DNA of 64,000 nucleotides from assembly GCA_011525685.1 (NCBI GenBank), contig WYBW01000181.1, positions 1 through 64,000 on the forward strand. The letters run 5' to 3'. Shown in pieces: positions 35,283-44,057 of this stretch (within the stretch, counting starts at the first letter, position 1; each line of letters opens with the position of its first letter). The notes below the pieces were generated by a model. That model was not told where the DNA came from. It was given only the letters and a program-made list of their open reading frames with translations, and did no database searches. This stretch comes from Verrucomicrobiia bacterium. Its GTDB lineage: Bacteria; Verrucomicrobiota; Verrucomicrobiia; Limisphaerales; JADLHS01. The position numbers and the translations under genes are program-made.

Positions 35283-36611
35283 GTGCGGACCCTTTACAAC
35301 ATTTTGTTCATCATCTGCTTCGTGGTGACGATGCCGTATTACTTCATGCGGATGTCGCGGCGAGGCAACTGGATGGACGGATTTCTCCAGCGGTTTGGCA
35401 TTTACGACACCAAACTCAAGCAGGCTCTCACGAATCGTCAGGTCATCTGGCTGCACGCCGTCAGCGTGGGCGAGGTGAATCTTTGCACCCAGCTCATCCG
35501 CGCCCTGGAACCGCGCCTGCCCAACGCCAAACTCGTCGTTTCCACCACCACCACCACCGGCATGGGGGAGTTGAAGAAGAAGCTGCCGAACCACATCAGC
35601 AAGATTTACTACCCGATTGACCGGAAGAAATACGTCGCCCGGGCGCTGGCCTCGATCAAGCCGGGCGCCATCGTCCTGGTGGAGGCGGAAATCTGGCCCA
35701 ACTTCATCTGGCGGGCGCGCAACCTCCGCATCCCGCTGTTCCTTGTCAACGCCCGCCTGTCCGAGCGGTCCTATCGGGGTTACAAAAGATTTGGCTTCCT
35801 GTTCCGCCGGTTGTTTGCCGCGTTTGCCGGGGTGGGCGCACAAAGCGAAACTGACGCCGCGCGGTTGCGTGAACTGGGGTGCCGCCCCGAGGCCATCCAG
35901 GTGGTCGGAAGTTTGAAGTTCGACGCGGCCAAACTCGACGAGCGCCGGCTGTTGGACGTGCCCGCGATGTTGCGGCAGTTGGGCGTCAAGCCTGGAGTGC
36001 CCGTGTTGGTTGCCGGCAGCACGCACGCCGGTGAGGAGGCGCTGCTGGCGGAGATCTTCCCGCGTTTGCGACAACGCTTTCCCGACCTCTTTCTGGTGCT
36101 GGTGCCGCGACACTTCGAGCGCAGCCGCGAGGTGGGGCGCGAACTGAGCGAGCGCGGCCTGCGCTTTGCCTACCGAAGCGAGATTACCGCCCATACCCAG
36201 CGAGCGGCGGGCGAGGTGGAATGTCTGCTGGTCAACACCACCGGTGAGTTGAGGTTTTTCTACGAGCATGCCACGGTGATTTTCGTGGGAAAGAGCCTCA
36301 CCGCCGAAGGCGGGCAGAATCCCATCGAGCCGGGCGCGCTGGGCAAGGCAATGGTGTTCGGTCCAAACATGCAGAACTTCGCCGAGGTGGCGGCGAATTT
36401 TGTGGCCCAGGACGGAGCCGTTCAGGTGCGCGATGCCGCTGAACTCGAGGCCGCATTGGCGCAATTGCTGGCCGACGAGGCGCGCCGGGAGCAACTCGGT
36501 CGCAACGCCCTCAAAGTTGTTCGCCAGAACCTGGGCGCCATCGAACGTACCGTGGACATGATCGTGCAGAGCCTCGATCGTGAGGAATTCTACGTCGCAC
36601 CGCACGACTGA
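35283..36611 (+). CDS. waaA: 3-deoxy-D-manno-octulosonic acid (Kdo) transferase
   Basis: About 442 residues from GTG 35283; the frame is open to 35226, but the first 19 codons lack family resemblance. An N-terminal membrane anchor (LYNILFIICFVVTMPYYFMRM) precedes the GT30 domain: VIWLHAVSVGEVN (catalytic Glu region), VVSTTTTTGM, KIYYPIDRKKYVARAL, IVLVEAEIWPNFIW, NARLSERSYRGY. The C-terminal half has VLVAGSTHAGEEALL and VGKSLTAEGGQNPIEPGALGKAM. It transfers Kdo from CMP-Kdo to the lipid A precursor at the cytosolic face, so this organism makes LPS. Confidence 0.93.
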   Translation: MRTLYNILFIICFVVTMPYYFMRMSRRGNWMDGFLQRFGIYDTKLKQALTNRQVIWLHAVSVGEVNLCTQLIRALEPRLPNAKLVVSTTTTTGMGELKKKLPNHISKIYYPIDRKKYVARALASIKPGAIVLVEAEIWPNFIWRARNLRIPLFLVNARLSERSYRGYKRFGFLFRRLFAAFAGVGAQSETDAARLRELGCRPEAIQVVGSLKFDAAKLDERRLLDVPAMLRQLGVKPGVPVLVAGSTHAGEEALLAEIFPRLRQRFPDLFLVLVPRHFERSREVGRELSERGLRFAYRSEITAHTQRAAGEVECLLVNTTGELRFFYEHATVIFVGKSLTAEGGQNPIEPGALGKAMVFGPNMQNFAEVAANFVAQDGAVQVRDAAELEAALAQLLADEARREQLGRNALKVVRQNLGAIERTVDMIVQSLDREEFYVAPHD

Positions 36612-36634
36612 GCGGCCGCGACGCGCCCGAACGA

Positions 36635-37723
36635 TCAACTGAGAATCCGGCGGCCTTCGTCGAGGAAGATGCCCTTGAAATTCATCTCGAGCGCCTGCGG
36701 ATTGCTCGCCTTGGCCAGCGCTTCCTTTTCCGTCACCTTGCCCTCTTTGACGAGATTGAAGAGCGCCTGATTGAAGTTGATCATCCCGTCGTCTCCGCCG
36801 GTTTCGATGGCTGCCGGCAGTTTATCCAGCCGGTTCTCCTCCATCAGCTTCTTGACGGTGGGAGTGTTGATCATGATCTCCAGGGCCGGGGTCATGGCCC
36901 CCGCGATGGTGGGCACCATGCGCTGGCAGATGACCGCCTGCAAGGTGCCCGCCAGTTGCCGCCGGATCTGCTCGCGCTCGTTGGCATCGAAGAAGTCCAG
37001 GATGCGGCTGACCGACTGTGCCGCGTTGGTGGTGTGCAATGTCGAGAGCACCAGGTGTCCCGTGTCCGCCGCGCTCATCGCCGCGCTGAAACTGATGTCA
37101 TCGCGCATTTCCCCGATCATGATGATGTCCGGGTCCTGGCGCAGGATATGCACCAACGCGGCGTGGAAGGAAAGCGTGTCCAGACCCACCTCCCGCTGCT
37201 CGATCACGGATTGGTTGTCCTCGAACACGTACTCAATGGGGTCTTCCAGCGTGATGATGTGCTTTTTGTAATTGGCGTTGATGTGCTCGATCATTGCCGC
37301 CAGCGTCGTGGACTTGCCGCAACCGGTCGAGCCGCACACCAGCACGATGCCGCGGGGCGATTCGGCAATGCGTTTGACCTGATCCAGCAGGCCCAGTTCC
37401 TGAAAGCTGGGCACATGCGTCTTGACGTAACGCATGGCCAGGCACCACTGACCGCGTTGCTGAAACAGATTGGTGCGGAAGCGGCCGATGCCCGGCACGA
37501 AATAGGAAAAATCAATCTCCCGGTCGTCATCGCGCCGCTTGCGCAAGTGCAACGGCGTGATTTGCTCCACGACCTTGTTCATCCACTCCTCGGTGGGGAA
37601 GGGGCACTCGATGGCGATGAGTTCGCGATTGATGCGGTAAACTACCGGCGTGCCGATCTTCAGATGAACATCCGACGCGCCACCGTCCACCGCGGTCTTC
37701 AAGATCTTGTTGAACAATTCCAT
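36635..37723 (-). CDS. pilT: Type IV pilus retraction ATPase
   Basis: A 362-residue GspE/PilT-type hexameric ATPase. Near the start is SDVHLKIGTPVVYRINREL. Walker A is GSTGCGKSTT (131-140), the Asp box TLEDPIEYVFEDN, Walker B PDIIMIGEMRD, and the His box HLVLSTLHTTNAAQSVSRILDFF. The PilT-specific end includes VICQRMVPTIAGAMTPALEIMINTP. It drives pilus retraction for twitching motility and DNA uptake, which agrees with comEC elsewhere in the window. The GTP/ATP motor is cytosolic. A terminator for the upstream gene lies about 85 bp before its start. Confidence 0.94.
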   Translation of the reverse strand: MELFNKILKTAVDGGASDVHLKIGTPVVYRINRELIAIECPFPTEEWMNKVVEQITPLHLRKRRDDDREIDFSYFVPGIGRFRTNLFQQRGQWCLAMRYVKTHVPSFQELGLLDQVKRIAESPRGIVLVCGSTGCGKSTTLAAMIEHINANYKKHIITLEDPIEYVFEDNQSVIEQREVGLDTLSFHAALVHILRQDPDIIMIGEMRDDISFSAAMSAADTGHLVLSTLHTTNAAQSVSRILDFFDANEREQIRRQLAGTLQAVICQRMVPTIAGAMTPALEIMINTPTVKKLMEENRLDKLPAAIETGGDDGMINFNQALFNLVKEGKVTEKEALAKASNPQALEMNFKGIFLDEGRRILS

Positions 37724-37808
37724 GCGCGGAGGCTAACAAGACCCCGGCAACGGCCAAAGCGGAAATCTTGCGCGGGCATTGCCATCCGGGAGCGCGGAGC
37801 AGGAACGG

Positions 37809-37836
37809 AAAAAGCCGGCCCAGGATCGGGGCCGGC
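37809..37836 (-). terminator. Rho-independent terminator after the PilZ gene
   Basis: Read on the minus strand: stem GCCGGCCC paired with GGGCCGGC (37836-37829 and 37821-37814), a 7-base loop, then TTTTT (complement of 37813-37809). It begins 35 bp after the PilZ stop and lies before pilT, so the two are probably separate transcripts. Confidence 0.85.
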
Positions 37837-37870
37837 CGGTCAAAGACTTGATCGCCCCCGCGACCTTAAC

Positions 37871-38200
37871 TCAATTCAACGGCGGACGCGCCATCAGGCT
37901 CAAGCGCGCTTCGGCCTGTTTGGAGAGGCCGGTGAAAACCATCGAGACGTGATAACCCGTGTGCTTGCTGCCCGAGCAATCCACCACCACGCCCGTGCAA
38001 TGCACGCGGCCGCCGTCGTGTGGTGATTGCAGGCTCACGGTCATTTCCACCCAGCGGGCAAAGCCGATTTCGCTGCGAAATTCGATGCCGTTCTTGTGGA
38101 TGACCACTGCGTCGGGGGAGAGAGTCAGGCGGGCTTGCCGCGCTTCGACTGTGACGTTTTGTTGTAAAGAACCGATGCTACCCAGTTTTCTCGCACTCAT
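37871..38200 (-). CDS. PilZ-domain-like protein
   Basis: A 109-residue protein of PilZ-like make-up: VEMTVSLQSPHDGGRVHCTGVVVDCSGSKHTGYHVSMVFTGLSKQAEARL. The two-part c-di-GMP motif (RxxxR and DxSxxG) is incomplete; there is DCSGSKHTG but no clear upstream RxxxR. Binding of c-di-GMP is therefore uncertain. It lies directly upstream of pilT, which fits a part in surface motility, but the terminator between them argues against tight coexpression. Confidence 0.7.
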   Translation of the reverse strand: MSARKLGSIGSLQQNVTVEARQARLTLSPDAVVIHKNGIEFRSEIGFARWVEMTVSLQSPHDGGRVHCTGVVVDCSGSKHTGYHVSMVFTGLSKQAEARLSLMARPPLN

Positions 38201-38341
38201 AAATCCGCCAGTAGCCTAACACAGCGCGGCGGATCGTCAAACTTGGTTTTGTGCCGGTGACGGCCAGAGGTCCTGCTAATTCGCACGATTTGGCTGGTGA
38301 ATTCGCGACTCGTCAGTACCTTTCCCGGGCATAGGTCCGTT

Positions 38342-39109
38342 ATGAAACACACCTTCCAAGCCGTAATCGCCGCCCTCACTTTCCTTCTGTCTGCCATCTT
38401 GCCCGGACAAGCCCAACTGCCCAGCTTCAATCTGGGCGGCGGCGGCTCCCTGGGCGCGGACTTTGCCACCATGGCCAGGCTTTTTGGCCCTCACACCGGC
38501 TTCACCGCCCGATCCGAGGTCCGGATGTTCGACAAGGACCAGAAGGAATCCCTCAGCGCGACCATGAATTTCGCCTTTCTCGAAAATAAAACCCGCATCG
38601 AGATTGACGCCGCCCGGATGAAGAACAAGGACCTGCCGCCGGGGATTGCTGACCAGCTCAAACAGATGGGCCTCGACCAGGTCGTCATGCTGATCCGGCC
38701 CGACCGTCAGTCCATCTATGTGGTTTACCCGAGATTGGAAGCCTGCCTCACCGTGCCGCTTCCCAAAGCCGCCGCCGGTGAGCCCAGGTTGCAAAGACGA
38801 TCCGCTGGCAAAGAGACCCTCGACGGCCATGCCTGTGCCAAGAGCGATGTCACCCTCACTTCCCCGAATGGCGTGAAGGAGGAACTCACGGTCTGGTTCG
38901 CAACCGACTTGAAAGACTTCCCCGTCCAGGTCCTGATCAAGCAAGGCGATGGAACGGTCATCAACCGTTACAAAGACATCAAGCTGACCCGGCCGGAGAG
39001 CGGCCGGTTTGACCTGCCCGCGGGCTTCAAGGAATACAGCGACCCCCAGTCCTTCATGGCCGCCGTCACCGCCAAAGTCCTGGCCGGTGGTCTGCCGGAG
39101 GCAAAATAG
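38342..39109 (+). CDS. Exported DUF4412/LolA-like protein
   Basis: 255 residues from ATG 38342 (MKHTFQAVIAALTFLLSAILPGQAQ signal). The mature protein begins LPSFNLGGGGSLGADFATMARLFGPHTGFTARSEVRM. It then runs through beta-rich text (MNFAFLENKTRIEIDAARM, QVVMLIRPDRQSIYVVYPR, ELTVWFATDLKDFPVQVLIKQGDGTVINRYKDI) typical of DUF4412-like folds related to LolA/LolB. It may bind a lipid or other hydrophobic ligand in the periplasm; this is inference from fold type. It is monocistronic as far as visible, followed 89 bp later by the ribonuclease gene. Confidence 0.75.
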   Translation: MKHTFQAVIAALTFLLSAILPGQAQLPSFNLGGGGSLGADFATMARLFGPHTGFTARSEVRMFDKDQKESLSATMNFAFLENKTRIEIDAARMKNKDLPPGIADQLKQMGLDQVVMLIRPDRQSIYVVYPRLEACLTVPLPKAAAGEPRLQRRSAGKETLDGHACAKSDVTLTSPNGVKEELTVWFATDLKDFPVQVLIKQGDGTVINRYKDIKLTRPESGRFDLPAGFKEYSDPQSFMAAVTAKVLAGGLPEAK

Positions 39110-39198
39110 GCCGCGTACACGAAACCGGCGAACCGCTCCGTTGTGCGTCCGCCGGTGACGGCACGATTGGGCTTTCGACACTCACCACTTGTTTAGCC

Positions 39199-40575
39199 AT
39201 GCGCATCATCAACCTGAACCCGGACACCGACATCGGCGCCAGTGCGTGGTTCGTGGAACTCGAAGGCCATCGCCTGTTGCTGGACTCGGGAATGCACCCC
39301 AAACGCGATGGGCGCGCGGGTCTGCCGTTGTTTGGCGCCGTCAAGGACGAGGACCTTGATGCCATTGCCATTTCGCATTGCCACCATGACCATGTGGGTA
39401 CGCTGCCCGTCGCGCTGCGGTATTTCCCCAAAGCGCATGTGCTGATGTCCGAGCTGAGTTATTTCCTCGTGGAACGCGTCCTTCACAACTCGGTCAACGT
39501 CATGGTTCGTCAGCGGGACGAATTGGGCATCCGGGAATACCCCCTCTACTCGCATCATGAACTGGATGAGCTCGCGCCGATTTTCCAAGGCTTCCGCTAC
39601 AACCGCGAAGTCGAATGGGCAGCTCACCAAAAGACGCGCGCGGGCTTTCCCTCACCCACGCTCGAGTTTTACGATGCCGGTCACACCCTCGGCTCGGCGG
39701 GCATCATGGTGCGCGGGAGGAAGGAAACCCTCTTCTATACTGGCGACGTCTGCTTTCATGATCAAACCATCCTGCGCGCGGCTCGCTTCGAGGATGTGAG
39801 GGCGGACGTGCTCATCATGGAAACCACCCGCGGCAACCGGGTCGTGCCCAAGGGTTTCTCGCGCGAGTCGGAAGTTGAACGCCTCGCCGCCGCCATCCAG
39901 CGCGCGCTCAAGCGGAAAGGCAGCGTGCTCATCCCCTCGTTCGCGCTGGGGCGCACCCAGGAGATCCTCGCCCTGCTCGCCCTGCTCATGCGCGCCGGCA
40001 AGCTCAGGCCACAGCCCGTTTACATCGGCGGACTCGGCCGTGTCTTCACCGAAATCTACGACCTCGAAGCGCACCGCGCCCACCGGCAGCACACCAATCT
40101 CCAACTCCACGAAGCCTTGAACCTCATCGTGCTGGATCAGGGCCAGGCGGAAAAGATGAAGCTGACCGGCGGACATCTTTTCGTCCTGACGGCCGGCATG
40201 ATGAGTGAAAACACCGCCGCCCATGATCTGGCCGTCCGCATGATGGGGGATGAACGCCAGTCCATCTTTTTCGTCGGCTACGCTGATCCCGACACCCCCG
40301 GCGGCCGGCTGAAAGCGGCCAAGCCCGGTGAGGAATTCATCTTCAGCGCCGGCGCCGGGCGTGTGACCCGCCGCTGCGATGTCCAGGAATTCGACCTCAC
40401 CGCCCACGCCAACCGCGAGGAACTCTTGGACTTCGTGAGCCGGGTTTCCCCGCGGGTGATACTGTTGGGCCACGGCAACGAAGACTCCCGCCGCTGGTTC
40501 GAGGAACAAATCCGCGCCCGCCATCCCAAAATCAAGATCATCCAGCCACAGCCGGGCAAATCCGTGGAAGGATAA
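39199..40575 (+). CDS. Beta-CASP metallo-beta-lactamase ribonuclease (CPSF/YSH1 type)
   Basis: A 458-residue protein. Metallo-beta-lactamase motifs: SHCHHDHVG (H60, H62, D64, H65), then GHTLGSAGIMV and FYTGDVCF. The beta-CASP part has RKGSVLIPSFALGRTQEIL and a late His in FDLTAHANREELLDFV, followed by VILLGHGNEDSRRWFEEQI. These proteins cut RNA with two zinc ions and resemble eukaryotic CPSF-73. Bacterial members often act in RNA maturation. Substrate unknown. No KH domain is present. Confidence 0.88.
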   Translation: MRIINLNPDTDIGASAWFVELEGHRLLLDSGMHPKRDGRAGLPLFGAVKDEDLDAIAISHCHHDHVGTLPVALRYFPKAHVLMSELSYFLVERVLHNSVNVMVRQRDELGIREYPLYSHHELDELAPIFQGFRYNREVEWAAHQKTRAGFPSPTLEFYDAGHTLGSAGIMVRGRKETLFYTGDVCFHDQTILRAARFEDVRADVLIMETTRGNRVVPKGFSRESEVERLAAAIQRALKRKGSVLIPSFALGRTQEILALLALLMRAGKLRPQPVYIGGLGRVFTEIYDLEAHRAHRQHTNLQLHEALNLIVLDQGQAEKMKLTGGHLFVLTAGMMSENTAAHDLAVRMMGDERQSIFFVGYADPDTPGGRLKAAKPGEEFIFSAGAGRVTRRCDVQEFDLTAHANREELLDFVSRVSPRVILLGHGNEDSRRWFEEQIRARHPKIKIIQPQPGKSVEG

Positions 40576-40664
40576 CCCAAGCCTTGGACAAAGACTGTCC
40601 GACCTTCGAAAAGAAAGCATTTTGTTTCTTTGTCTGGCGTCGGCGGCGTGGTTAAAAGGATTCC

Positions 40665-43600
40665 GTGCAAGCGCGCTTCCTTCTCGGCCCCGCCGGCAGC
40701 GGGAAAACTTTCCGCTGCCTGGCGGAGATCTGCGCTGACCTGATCGCATCGCCCGAGGGACCGCCGTCAGTTTTGCTCGCCCCCAAGCAGGCCACCTTTC
40801 AACTCGAACGGCAGTTGCTGGCCGACCCTGCTCTTCAAGGCTACACGCGCTTGAACATTCTCTCCTTTGAACGGCTGGCGCAATTCGTTCTCGATGCGCT
40901 GGGCGTCACCCCGCCGGAGGCCATGAGCGAGGAGGGACGCGTCATGGTGCTGCGCGCGTTGTTGATTCAGCGGCAGGGCGAGTTGAAAGTATTCCGTGCC
41001 TCGGCCCGGCTCACCGGTTTTGCCCAGGAACTCAGCCTGCTGCTCCGCGAATTCCAACGCCATCACCTGACCCCATCGCGCCTTGAAAAGCTGGCCGGAG
41101 CTTCTGTCTCCTCGCCGCGGCTCACCGACAAGCTGCACGACCTCGCCCTGCTGCTGCGCGCCTACGGCGACTGGCTCAAGCAGCACGGGGTTCAGGACGC
41201 GAATCACCTGCTGGACGTGGCAACCGAAGCGCTGCGCGACGAGGCAAGAAAGGAAACCGCTGGGTTGAAAATCTCCGGCTTCTGGCTGGATGGCTTCGCG
41301 GAAATGACCCCGCAGGAACTCGATCTACTGGCGGCGCTGATGCCGTTCTGTGAGCGGGCAACGCTGGCGTTCTGTCTCGATCCCGAGCGCGCGGAAGACA
41401 CGTCCTGGCTCTCGACTTGGTCCGTCGTGGGCCAGACTTTTTCCAAGTGCCGCGCGCGGTTGGAATCGCTGCCGAGCGTTGAAGTTGTTACTGAAGTCTT
41501 GAAGCGGGTCGCGGCCAAGAGCCGCTTTGCCGGCAATCCCTCGTTGGGCCACCTGGAACGCCAGTGGGATCGTCCATTCACGCCTCACACCCCATGCCTC
41601 ACGCCTCACGGCATCCAGCTGGTGGCTTGCGCCAACCCGGAGGCCGAGGCCGTGTTCGCCGCGCGCGAGATTCTGCGCTTCGTCCGCACGGGCCATCGCT
41701 TCCGGGATTGTGCGGTGATCGTGCGTTCTCTGGAAACCTGCCACGCCACGCTGGCCAGAGTGTTTCAGCGTTTCGGTCTGCCATTCTTCCTCGACCGGCG
41801 TGAGTCGGTTTCCCACCACCCGCTGGCGGAACTCACACGCTTCGCCGTGCGCACGGTGGCCTTCGGCTGGCGGCACGACGACTGGTTCGGCGCGCTCAAG
41901 AGCGGGCTTGTCCCGAGTCCCGAGCACGACCTGGACTGGCTGGAGAACGTGGCGCTTCAATTCGGCTGGCAGGGCAATTTCTGGCGGCAGCCGATCACGA
42001 TGCCAGCGAACGAGTCGCTGGCCGAACGCGCCGAGCGGTTGCGCCAGCGGATCGTCCCGCCTTTCGCCGACCTGGCGCAACAGGCCGCCGCGCCGCTCAC
42101 CGGGCCGCAACTCGCCGAAGCGATGCGCAAGCTGTGGAGTCAGCTTCGCGTCGAGCAAGCCCTCGAGCACTGGAACGAAACCGCCGGGTCGGAGGTTCAT
42201 TCCACAGTGTGGGAACAGATGAACGATTGGCTGGAGAACCTGGCGCTGGCCTTTGCCCGCGAGTCGTTGTCCCTGCGCGACTGGCTGCCGATTCTCGAAG
42301 CCGGGTTGGCCAACCTAACCATCGGCGTCGTGCCGCCCGCCTTGGATCAGGTCTTGATCGGCGCGATTGACCGTTCCCGCAATCCGGACTTGAAGCTCGC
42401 GCTCGTGCTCGGCATGAACGAAGGCGTCTTCCCCGCGCCACCCGCGGCGGGCACGCTGCTCACGGACACCGACCGCCGGGTGCTGGAGAGCGAAAATGTT
42501 TATCTTGGTCCGACACAACTTCAACGTCTCGGTCACGAGCGCTATTTTGGTTACATCGCCTGCACCCGCGCCAGCGAACGGCTTGTGCTCACGCACGCCA
42601 CGCACAATCTGGATGGCCAGCCCTTGAACCCGTCGCCGTTGCTGGGGCACATCCGGCGAATCAGCGGAGTGGTGGAGGAAAAGTTCAGCGGGGTCGGGGA
42701 TTGGCGGGAAGCCGAACACCTCCGCGAGTTGGAAGCGCCGGTCCTGCGCGCTCTGGCCGTGCCCCTTGGCCCCGCTTCGTCGGCCGGTGAAGGCGAAGGT
42801 GGTCGAGGACCGGGCGAAGAGGTGGTGACGCCGCTTCGCCAACTCGGCGAGTTGCCCGCGTTTGTGCCGCTGGTGCAAAAGTGGCGTGACTTCACGGCTG
42901 CAGCCGAGGTACAGCGTCTGTCAGCGCCCGTCGCCGGCCGACTTTACGGCCAGGGACTGCAAACTTCCGTCAGCGGCCTCGAGGATTTCGCCGCGTGCCC
43001 GTTCAAGTATTTCGCCGCGCGCGGGTTGCGGCTCGAGGAGCGCAAGGAGTTTCGGTTTGATGCGCGCGACCAGGGCAGCTTCCAGCACGAAGTCTTGCGC
43101 CAGTTCCACGAGCGGGTCCGGGCCACGGGCCGTTTGTGGCGACACCTGGGCGTGGTGGAGGCGCGGGTGATGGTCACCAACCTCGCCTACGATTTGCTGG
43201 CGCAATTCGAGCACGGGAAGTTCGAGGCCGACGGCGCCGCGCGGTTCATGGGCGGCGTGCTGATTGAGCGACTGGGCGACCTGGTGGAAGCGTTGATCGA
43301 GTGGATGGGGCAATACGAGTTCGACCCGGCGCTCGCCGAGCTTGGCTTCGGGCTGGAAGCGGAAGGCCTGCCCGCTTGGCGGCTGGAACTGCCGGAGGGA
43401 CGGTCACTATGTCTCCGCGGACGCATTGACCGGGTGGACTTGCACCGGGCCGATGACGACACCGCGCTGGCCGTGGTGATGGATTACAAGTCCAGCGCGC
43501 GGAAATTGAACCCCACGAAGCTGCATCACGGGCTGGAGTTGCAACTGCTTTCCTACCTCGGGGTCTTGCGGCATCTGAGCGAGCCGGAGAAATTCTTTGG

Positions 43601-44057
43601 CGCCAAGAAGGTGTCGCCGGTCGGCGTGTTTTATGTGCCCCTCAACGGCGGAGCCGCGTCGTCTGCCTCGACGAGGTCGGAGGTTGTGGGTTCCGACGCG
43701 GTGGAACGACGGGCGACCTACCAGCACAGCGGTCGTTTCCTGGCGGACGTCTTGCCTCTGCTCGACACGCGCGGCGCGTCCAAGGGCGACCAGTTCAGGT
43801 ATGCCCGCAAAAGGGACGGCAGCCTGGCCACCCGCGGCAATGAAGCCCTGCCGCGAACCGAGTTCGAGAGTCTCTGCGAGAAGATTGAGGACCATCTGCG
43901 TGACCATGGCCGGCGCATTTTCGCCGGAGAGGCGGCGGTGTCGCCGTTCCGCATCGGCCAGGAGACGGCGTGTGAGCGCTGTGATTTCCGCGCGGTCTGC
44001 CGTTTTGATCCGTGGACGCAACCTTACCGAAGCCTGCGGCTGCCCAAGACCCCATGA
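40665..44057 (+). CDS. addB: AddB-type helicase-nuclease subunit (PD-(D/E)XK, Fe-S)
   Basis: An 1130-residue protein, GTG start. Walker A is at the N-terminus (LLGPAGSGKTF, K14). The middle is a UvrD-like helicase-related region (LALVLGMNEGVFPAPPAAGTLLTD, GYIACTRASERLVLTHA). The C-terminal nuclease has LELPEGRSLCLRGRIDRVDL and VVMDYKSS. Four cysteines, C778 (ACPFKYF) and C1103, C1106, C1112 (ACERCDFRAVCRF), match the AddB iron-sulfur staple. Together with AddA it resects double-strand breaks for RecA. Around residues 703-722 a GEGEGGRGPGEE segment looks like translated intergenic repeat. Overlaps addA by 4 bp. Confidence 0.9.
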   Translation: MQARFLLGPAGSGKTFRCLAEICADLIASPEGPPSVLLAPKQATFQLERQLLADPALQGYTRLNILSFERLAQFVLDALGVTPPEAMSEEGRVMVLRALLIQRQGELKVFRASARLTGFAQELSLLLREFQRHHLTPSRLEKLAGASVSSPRLTDKLHDLALLLRAYGDWLKQHGVQDANHLLDVATEALRDEARKETAGLKISGFWLDGFAEMTPQELDLLAALMPFCERATLAFCLDPERAEDTSWLSTWSVVGQTFSKCRARLESLPSVEVVTEVLKRVAAKSRFAGNPSLGHLERQWDRPFTPHTPCLTPHGIQLVACANPEAEAVFAAREILRFVRTGHRFRDCAVIVRSLETCHATLARVFQRFGLPFFLDRRESVSHHPLAELTRFAVRTVAFGWRHDDWFGALKSGLVPSPEHDLDWLENVALQFGWQGNFWRQPITMPANESLAERAERLRQRIVPPFADLAQQAAAPLTGPQLAEAMRKLWSQLRVEQALEHWNETAGSEVHSTVWEQMNDWLENLALAFARESLSLRDWLPILEAGLANLTIGVVPPALDQVLIGAIDRSRNPDLKLALVLGMNEGVFPAPPAAGTLLTDTDRRVLESENVYLGPTQLQRLGHERYFGYIACTRASERLVLTHATHNLDGQPLNPSPLLGHIRRISGVVEEKFSGVGDWREAEHLRELEAPVLRALAVPLGPASSAGEGEGGRGPGEEVVTPLRQLGELPAFVPLVQKWRDFTAAAEVQRLSAPVAGRLYGQGLQTSVSGLEDFAACPFKYFAARGLRLEERKEFRFDARDQGSFQHEVLRQFHERVRATGRLWRHLGVVEARVMVTNLAYDLLAQFEHGKFEADGAARFMGGVLIERLGDLVEALIEWMGQYEFDPALAELGFGLEAEGLPAWRLELPEGRSLCLRGRIDRVDLHRADDDTALAVVMDYKSSARKLNPTKLHHGLELQLLSYLGVLRHLSEPEKFFGAKKVSPVGVFYVPLNGGAASSASTRSEVVGSDAVERRATYQHSGRFLADVLPLLDTRGASKGDQFRYARKRDGSLATRGNEALPRTEFESLCEKIEDHLRDHGRRIFAGEAAVSPFRIGQETACERCDFRAVCRFDPWTQPYRSLRLPKTP

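Noticed and set aside
35271-36638. 455-codon minus-strand frame opposite waaA
   Set aside because: Antisense shadow without recognisable domains; waaA on the other strand has all its motifs.
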